A stretch of 64,000 nucleotides of DNA, taken from the NCBI GenBank assembly GCA_039589195.1, contig JBDHHV010000017.1:1-64000 (forward strand), written 5' to 3'. Source of the DNA: JBDHAC01 sp039589195 (GTDB taxonomy: Bacteria; Gemmatimonadota; Gemmatimonadetes; Palauibacterales; Palauibacteraceae). A model generated the notes under the pieces. The model saw only the letters and a list, made by a program, of their open reading frames with translations. It was not told the origin of the DNA and made no database searches. Position numbers and translations under genes: made by a program. Every line of letters starts with the position of its first letter. Within the stretch, counting starts at the first letter, position 1. Below are positions 59,044 through 64,000 of this stretch, in pieces.

Positions 59044-61767
59044 TTGTACTCGCTCGTCTTCCGGATTCTGCTCCGCCTCTACCCCAAGTCTTTCCGCACA
59101 ATGCACGGCGAGGACATCCTCGCCACGCTCGAAGACCGGCTGACCGAAAGGGGCTCAAGAGGAGGGCTCGCCGTCTCCCTTCACGCCCTCCGGGAGCTCG
59201 CAGTCCTGATTCGCTCGCTCCCGGGCGAGCGTGCGCGGGAAGCCGACCGCAGGCGGCGGAACCGTCGGCTCTCATCCGACCGGGAGAGCCTGATTCATTC
59301 GACGCTCCAGGACCTCCGCCATGCGGGTCGCGGATTCTGGCGAGCTCCCGTTTACACGGCGGTGATAGTGCTGACGCTGGCTCTCGGGATCGGAGCCAAC
59401 ACGGCCATCTTTTCCGTGGTCAACGAGGTCCTGCTCAGCGGGGTTCCCTATCACGATCCCGATCGGCTGGTCCTGATCTGGAACCGGTTCGACTCGCTCG
59501 AGAACGAGCGGAACTGGGTCCACGATCTTCAGGTTCGCGACCTCCGCGACCAGGCCACGGTCTTCGAGGGTATCGCGGCGATGCAGATGGTGTCGGGTCG
59601 TATCCTCGGGGGAGACCGGCCCATCCACACCGACGTCGCTCGGGTCTCGAGCAGTTTCTTCGAGTTGCTCGGTGTGGAGCCTCTGCTCGGGCGGACGTTC
59701 CGGGAGGGAGAAGACGTGTGGGCCTCTCCGTGGGTCGTCCTGATCACGCACGAATATTGGACCCGAGAGTTCGCCCAGGATCCGGACATCGTCGGAAAGA
59801 AGATCCGTGTCGGCTGGCCGATGATGGAGATCATCGGGGTGCTGCCCAGGGACTTCGATTATCGGATGTACGAGACGCCGGACCACCGTGTCAGACCGGA
59901 GCTGTGGATCCCGCACCAGATCGACTACGGGTGGTGGGAACGCGCGATACCGGGCAACGGAGTAGCGGTGTTGGCGCGTCTGCGGGAAGGCGTGCCCGAC
60001 ACTCAGGCCCGCCAAGATCTGGAACGCGTCGCCGGCGCGCAGGACCGGCGCTTCTTCGACAGCGCGGGGCTCCGGTTCGACATGGTCCCTCTGGAGACCG
60101 ACCTGGTGAAGGACGTGCGGCCGGCAATACTGCTTCTCGTCGGTGCCGTGGCCTTCGTGCTCCTCATCGCGATGGCCAACATCGCGACCCTGGTCCTCGC
60201 GCGGACCCAAGTTCGCCAGGGCGAGCTGGCCATTCGCCACTCGCTGGGCGCCTCGAGCGCGCGGGTCATGAGGCAGGTGCTCACGGAGAACATCGCCCTG
60301 GCGCTCGCTGGGGGACTCCTCGGCCTGGAGTTCGCTCTCCTGGGCACGCGCTTGCTGGTGGAGCTCGCTCCGGTCGAGCTCCCGTGGCTGGCGGATATCG
60401 GGGTCGACGTGCGGGTCCTCGCTTTTACCCTTGTCCTGACGGTGGTGACCGGGCTGATCTCCGGGTTGGCCCCCGCGTGGCAGGCTCGCCGGGTAGACCC
60501 GGTCCGGGCCCTCAAGGAGCTCGGGCGTCCCGGCTCCGAGACCCGCCGCGTGCGCCGCCTGCGTGGGGCGCTGATCACGCTCCAGTTCGCCCTCTCGCTG
60601 GTTCTCGTGGCGGGAGCGGGACTGTTGATCCGGAGCTTCAACCGTCTCGTCGACGTGGACCCGGGGTTCCGCCCGGAGAATACTCTCACCTTCTCCGTAT
60701 ACCTGATGGAGGAGTACGAGGACACCTCGAAGAGCAACGCGTTCTATGCAGAGCTTCTCGAGCATCTCCGGGAGCTGCCGGAGGTCGCGGCGGTCGGGGG
60801 AGCGAGCGCGCTTCCGCTGAGCGCACCCGCCTACGGTCCGATCTTCCGCACCGAGCCGGCCTTTCAGGTGAATCTCTTCTTGTTGCCGGGACACGGACTC
60901 GAGCCGGAGCCGTTGCTGAGAGATCGGGACGCCTGGGTCTTGTCCGATCTCAACGCCGCGCTGCCGGGTTACTTCGAGGCGGCGGGAATCTCGCTCGTGG
61001 ACGGCCGGGAATTCACGGACGCGGATGGCGCCGGCGCGGTACCGGTCGTGGTCGTGGACGAGCAACTCGCGGGGACGCTCTGGCCCGGCGAAGATGCCGT
61101 GGGTCGGGAGGTGTGGGCCCTGGACGGTTGGCGCACCGTAGTCGGGGTCGCGCGCCACACCCACCACCACGCGTACGGGCGCGTAGGGCGGCCGCAGCTG
61201 TACTTCCCACATGCCCAGGTTCGGAGTGGCCGCGTCTCGATGGTCGTGCGAACGACGGGCGATCCAGCCTCCCTCGTCCAGGCGATCCGTCAGCGGGTCG
61301 ATCGAGTCGATCCGCAGGTCCCGATCGGTGACATCCGGCCCCTGGACGAACTCGTGCAGGAGGCGTTCGCGCAGCCCCGTTTTCTGATGACGCTGATGAG
61401 CATCTTCGCGGCTGCGGCCGCGTTGCTGGCGGCAGTCGGCATCTACGGGATCCTCTCGTTTGCCGTGAGTCGAAGGCGGCGGGAGATCGCGGTCCGGATG
61501 TCGATCGGTGCGCGACCCCGCGATGTCGCCTGGCAGGTGATCGGGCAGGGCGTGGGGCTGGCGGCTGCAGGGTCGGTGCTCGGCCTGGTAGCCGTCCTCG
61601 CCATGGGGCGTCTGATGGAGAGCCTGATCTACGGGATTCAGCCGTACGACCCCTTCACGCTCGTCGCCGCCGCGCTCGGCGTCCTCGGGCTCGCCCTCAC
61701 CGCCTGTTGGATCCCCGCGCGGCGTGCGGCCTCCGTCGACCCCCTTTCAGTCCTGACCTCGGACTAG
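59044..61767 (+). CDS. ADOP-type permease with PadR-linked N-terminal domain
   Basis: A 907-residue permease starting at TTG. The first 75 residues (FRILLRLYPKSFRTMHGEDI, LATLEDRLTERG) are the extra domain typical of ADOP proteins encoded behind PadR genes; the shorter relative at 48417 lacks it. Then FtsX/MacB-type halves: YTAVIVLTLALGIGANTAIFS, the helices around PAILLLVGAVAFVLLIAMAN, and a C-terminal set ending LTACWIPARRAASVDPLSVL. It is probably an inner-membrane part of an export system, regulated by the adjacent PadR. Confidence 0.92.
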   Translation: MYSLVFRILLRLYPKSFRTMHGEDILATLEDRLTERGSRGGLAVSLHALRELAVLIRSLPGERAREADRRRRNRRLSSDRESLIHSTLQDLRHAGRGFWRAPVYTAVIVLTLALGIGANTAIFSVVNEVLLSGVPYHDPDRLVLIWNRFDSLENERNWVHDLQVRDLRDQATVFEGIAAMQMVSGRILGGDRPIHTDVARVSSSFFELLGVEPLLGRTFREGEDVWASPWVVLITHEYWTREFAQDPDIVGKKIRVGWPMMEIIGVLPRDFDYRMYETPDHRVRPELWIPHQIDYGWWERAIPGNGVAVLARLREGVPDTQARQDLERVAGAQDRRFFDSAGLRFDMVPLETDLVKDVRPAILLLVGAVAFVLLIAMANIATLVLARTQVRQGELAIRHSLGASSARVMRQVLTENIALALAGGLLGLEFALLGTRLLVELAPVELPWLADIGVDVRVLAFTLVLTVVTGLISGLAPAWQARRVDPVRALKELGRPGSETRRVRRLRGALITLQFALSLVLVAGAGLLIRSFNRLVDVDPGFRPENTLTFSVYLMEEYEDTSKSNAFYAELLEHLRELPEVAAVGGASALPLSAPAYGPIFRTEPAFQVNLFLLPGHGLEPEPLLRDRDAWVLSDLNAALPGYFEAAGISLVDGREFTDADGAGAVPVVVVDEQLAGTLWPGEDAVGREVWALDGWRTVVGVARHTHHHAYGRVGRPQLYFPHAQVRSGRVSMVVRTTGDPASLVQAIRQRVDRVDPQVPIGDIRPLDELVQEAFAQPRFLMTLMSIFAAAAALLAAVGIYGILSFAVSRRRREIAVRMSIGARPRDVAWQVIGQGVGLAAAGSVLGLVAVLAMGRLMESLIYGIQPYDPFTLVAAALGVLGLALTACWIPARRAASVDPLSVLTSD

Positions 61768-61797
61768 AACCTGCCCGGTACACCTCCGCCCCCATCG

Positions 61798-61843
61798 TCG
61801 TACAACCTTTTTGCTATATACTTGGTCTCTATATATTGTACGA
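61798..61843 (+). promoter_or_regulatory. AT-rich dyad upstream of the NHL-repeat gene
   Basis: TCGTACAA (61798-61805) and TTGTACGA (61836-61843) are perfect inverted repeats 30 bases apart, enclosing two TATATA-type elements. It is the AT-richest short stretch noticed in the window and lies 80 bases before the start of the next gene. It is either a regulator site pair around a promoter or a stem-loop. Confidence 0.5.
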
Positions 61844-61922
61844 CAATCTATTGAAGCTATAGGGGTGCGTCCTCGTCGAGCGTCGACGTCGGCCGTCCCC
61901 GAGCATCCGAAGGAGGCATACG

Positions 61923-63203
61923 GTGAACAAGAGCTCAACGATTCTGGCCTTTACGATCGCCGCCGTGGCGTGGGCGGTGCTGCCCGCTGCGACTCGGGCC
62001 ACCCAGCAACACGGTGCGCCCACATACGAGACCGACACGTTCTCCACGACGGGCGAGACGATCCCGGGAACCGGCCGGATCGGTGGCATCGCCGTGGATC
62101 GGTTCGGGTACGTGTACGTGGCCAATTTTGATCTTGGCGTGTGGCGGATCTCTCCCGGGGGAGAGGCTCGTCAGCTGGCCGATGGGCTGTACGGCTCGTC
62201 CGGAAACGTCGTCGCGCCGAACGGCGACCTTCTCCAGGGCAATTGGCTGGCGAACACGATCGTCCGCATCGACCGGCAGGGCGAAGTCCATCCGTTCGTG
62301 AGCGGCGGGCTCGACGGCCCGGTCGGGATCACGATCGCACCGAGCGGGGACATCTTCGTGGTGAACTCCCGCGGGAATCACGTGACCAGGATCAGTCAGG
62401 ACGGCTCGGAGGTCACGGAGTTTCTCAGGCACGAGCTGCTCCAGCAGCCCAACAGCATCGTCGCCGACCGCGAGGGCAACCTTTTTGTCGCGAACCTCAG
62501 CAACACGTCGATACTCAAGATCACGCCCGACGCTGAGGTGGAGGAGATCGCGCGGCTTCCCGGGCAGGGGAACGCCCACCTCACATTCGGATCCGACGGA
62601 GCGCTGTACGTGACCAAGATCTGGGACCACGTGGTCATGCGAGTCCAGCTGGACGGCACGTACGAGGTGGTCTCGGGGAACGGACTGGAGGGCTTCCAGG
62701 ATGGCCCGTTGGGTGAATCGATGGTCGCATACCCGAACGGCATCGTGCAATCCGGCGGAGTGCTCTACTTCAACAACCTCGACGGTGACATGGAGAACGG
62801 CGAGAAGGGCACGATCGTCGTTCGTCGGCTGTACCCGCCCTCGGGCCGCCGCGCGCTGCTCGAATCGCTCCACCGGGGTGGCGTGCCGGCGATGCTGGAC
62901 ACCCTCCAGGGCCTCGTGGGACAGGGAGACGACAGCATGGGTCGCGCCGCACCCGGCATCTACGCCTTCGTCCGGTACCTCGTTCGGAAAGCGGAGACCG
63001 AAGCCGCATTCGCCCTCATCGAGCGAATGCTCGAGGGTGATCCGGACAAAGCCCGCGCGTTCGTGAACGCCGGGAACGTGCACGCCCTGGCCGGTAGCAG
63101 GGAGGAGGCCATGAGCTATTACCGGCGGGCTCTCGACGCGGATCCGGACAACGAGCAGGCGAAGTTGCGCCTGGAAGCGGCCGAGCTGTTCAGAACCCCT
63201 TAG
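61923..63203 (+). CDS. Secreted NHL-repeat protein with a C-terminal TPR
   Basis: A 426-residue exported protein; GTG start with GAAGGAGG upstream, signal ILAFTIAAVAWAVLPAAT. Residues 50-300 form an NHL/SMP-30-like six-bladed propeller (IAVDRFGYVYVANFDLG, APNGDLLQGNWLANTIVRI, APSGDIFVVNSRGNHVTRI, ADREGNLFVANLSNTSILKI, GSDGALYVTKIWDHVVMRV). The last 70 residues hold a TPR-like pair (AEAAFALIERMLEGDPD...YYRRALDADPDNEQAKLRL). The role is unknown; sugar-lactone hydrolysis is possible but no metal-site set is evident. Confidence 0.83.
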   Translation: MNKSSTILAFTIAAVAWAVLPAATRATQQHGAPTYETDTFSTTGETIPGTGRIGGIAVDRFGYVYVANFDLGVWRISPGGEARQLADGLYGSSGNVVAPNGDLLQGNWLANTIVRIDRQGEVHPFVSGGLDGPVGITIAPSGDIFVVNSRGNHVTRISQDGSEVTEFLRHELLQQPNSIVADREGNLFVANLSNTSILKITPDAEVEEIARLPGQGNAHLTFGSDGALYVTKIWDHVVMRVQLDGTYEVVSGNGLEGFQDGPLGESMVAYPNGIVQSGGVLYFNNLDGDMENGEKGTIVVRRLYPPSGRRALLESLHRGGVPAMLDTLQGLVGQGDDSMGRAAPGIYAFVRYLVRKAETEAAFALIERMLEGDPDKARAFVNAGNVHALAGSREEAMSYYRRALDADPDNEQAKLRLEAAELFRTP

Positions 63204-63466
63204 ATCGCCACGCCAGGGTTGCATCTCGGCGGTGGCCAGCACCTGAGGGCCACCGCCGAGACCCGAGCTGACGCGTCTAGCCTGTTCGCGATCCGAGCGG
63301 CTCGAGCACCCACCAGCGTCGCACGGGCGCGTCCGCTTCTGACCACCCCCTCTTGCCTGGCTTCCGCACGACAATCCACCTTTCGCCTCTTCGTACACTG
63401 GCTTCACCACCGTGACTCGATCTCTGCGTGCACCGGCGATAGCCTGGAGGATCCGGAAGGACGGGA

Positions 63467-63889
63467 ATGAGAGTCTACATCAGGTTCCTCGCCCTGGTCC
63501 TGGCATGGTCGGGAGCGGGAGCGTCCACGGCACACGCGCAGGTCCCTGACAACACCGACGCGAGACCTTCCACACAGGACGGCATTTACACCCGGGAGCA
63601 GGCGCGGCGTGGTGAGGAGCTCCTTCGCGACGAGTGCTCCGCCTGCCACATGAATGCCTGGTTCGAGGGATCTTTCCTCCAGGCCTGGAATGGTGCGACT
63701 GTGGGTATGCTGTACGAGCGAATCCGCTCGACGATGCCCGAAGACCAGCCGAGTGGCCTCGAGAACCGGGAATACGCGGACATGCTGGCGTTCATCTTCG
63801 AGCTGAACGGAATCCCCTCTGGGGAGGAGGAGCTCGCCAGCCGGAAGAACGAGCTGGACAAGATTCTCATTCAGTGGAGGCAGCCATGA
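63467..63889 (+). CDS. Small periplasmic c-type cytochrome
   Basis: A 140-residue protein with signal peptide (VYIRFLALVLAWSGAGAS, cleavage after AHAQ). One heme site CSACH occurs after GEELLRDE, and the axial Met is probably in RSTMPEDQP; LENREYADMLAFIFELNGIP closes the class-I fold. It carries electrons to or from a periplasmic enzyme. Its TGA overlaps the ATG of the next gene, so the partner is probably that gene's product. Confidence 0.9.
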   Translation: MRVYIRFLALVLAWSGAGASTAHAQVPDNTDARPSTQDGIYTREQARRGEELLRDECSACHMNAWFEGSFLQAWNGATVGMLYERIRSTMPEDQPSGLENREYADMLAFIFELNGIPSGEEELASRKNELDKILIQWRQP

Positions 63890-64000
63890 ACCGGGTGGTG
63901 CGCAGCAGCCGGTCCACCAGAGCCGTGCTCCCGATGGCCGCCGCCCTTCTGTTGGGTTGGGCACACCCCGCGGCATCGCAGCGTGCGGGCACCGAGAACG
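63886..64000 (+). CDS. Exported protein, cut by the window end
   Basis: Only 38 codons are visible, starting at the ATG that overlaps the cytochrome stop. They encode a signal peptide (AVLPMAAALLLGWAHPAASQ). The rest lies outside the window. Cytochromes of this size are often encoded before PQQ-dependent dehydrogenases, so such an enzyme is a reasonable guess but nothing in the visible part shows it. Confidence 0.6.
   Translation, partial: MNRVVRSSRSTRAVLPMAAALLLGWAHPAASQRAGTEN

Noticed and set aside
1..64000. tRNA, rRNA, CRISPR arrays, prophage or integrase genes
   Set aside because: No cloverleaf with a T-loop consensus, no regularly spaced repeats and no recombinase motifs were found by eye; a tRNAscan and CRISPR search would settle this.

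Overview
The window is about 64 kb of GC-rich chromosomal DNA with dense coding on both strands, many TTG and GTG starts, and short overlaps of the form ATGA, GTGA or TTGA. The gene content points to the phylum Gemmatimonadota, or a close relative. The clues are a serine/threonine kinase of the type common in that group, two ADOP-type (MacB/FtsX-like) permeases, one behind a PadR regulator, two DUF5916 outer-membrane proteins, an ECF sigma factor of the TIGR02999 type, TolB-like/TPR proteins, an S9 peptidase and secreted repeat proteins. This assignment is inferred from gene families; no rRNA or marker gene is present. I found no tRNA, rRNA, CRISPR array, intact insertion sequence or prophage.

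Layout. 0-6.4 kb: a membrane-embedded spermidine-synthase-like protein, a small secreted protein, a protein kinase, a diaminopropionate ammonia-lyase-like enzyme and a cold-shock protein with a repetitive tail. 6.8-13.5 kb: a minus-strand run of a gluconate-dehydrogenase-subunit-3-like protein, a GMC oxidoreductase and a TPP enzyme; divergent from it is an amino-acid-oxidase-like flavoprotein; then a single-domain rhodanese divergent from a SelD-associated NADH-dehydrogenase-like protein. 13.6-25.4 kb: envelope and secreted proteins (DUF5916, DUF4091 glycosidase-like with a carbohydrate-binding partner, TPR lipoprotein, LVIVD protein) and a desaturase closely resembling sphingolipid delta-4 desaturases. 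Two genes here carry apparent one-base frameshifts in GGG runs.

25.6-41.5 kb: an S9 peptidase, a TerB/Tic110-like protein fused to a dodecin domain, an arsR-acr3 arsenite operon, a five-gene molybdenum hydroxylase operon that looks periplasmic (Tat-signal 2Fe-2S subunit, Mo subunit, FAD subunit with extra cysteines, cytochrome b and an unknown protein), an ECF sigma factor, a PepSY membrane protein, a secreted FAH-fold protein overlapping a DEAD-box helicase, and an ArsR/SRPBCC pair behind a textbook promoter whose spacer is a perfect palindrome. 41.5-64 kb: a second cold-shock gene, an M14 peptidase, a SnoaL lipoprotein, the second DUF5916 protein, two ADOP permeases, a TonB-dependent receptor, a large cysteine-containing lipoprotein, a TolB-like/TPR protein, an FKBP lipoprotein, an NHL-repeat protein and a c-type cytochrome overlapping a gene cut by the window edge.

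The most striking non-coding signal is shared by the two cold-shock genes. About 100 bases upstream of each start are conserved and can fold so that the Shine-Dalgarno sequence is paired, with compensatory base changes between the two copies. This may be an undescribed translation-control leader.
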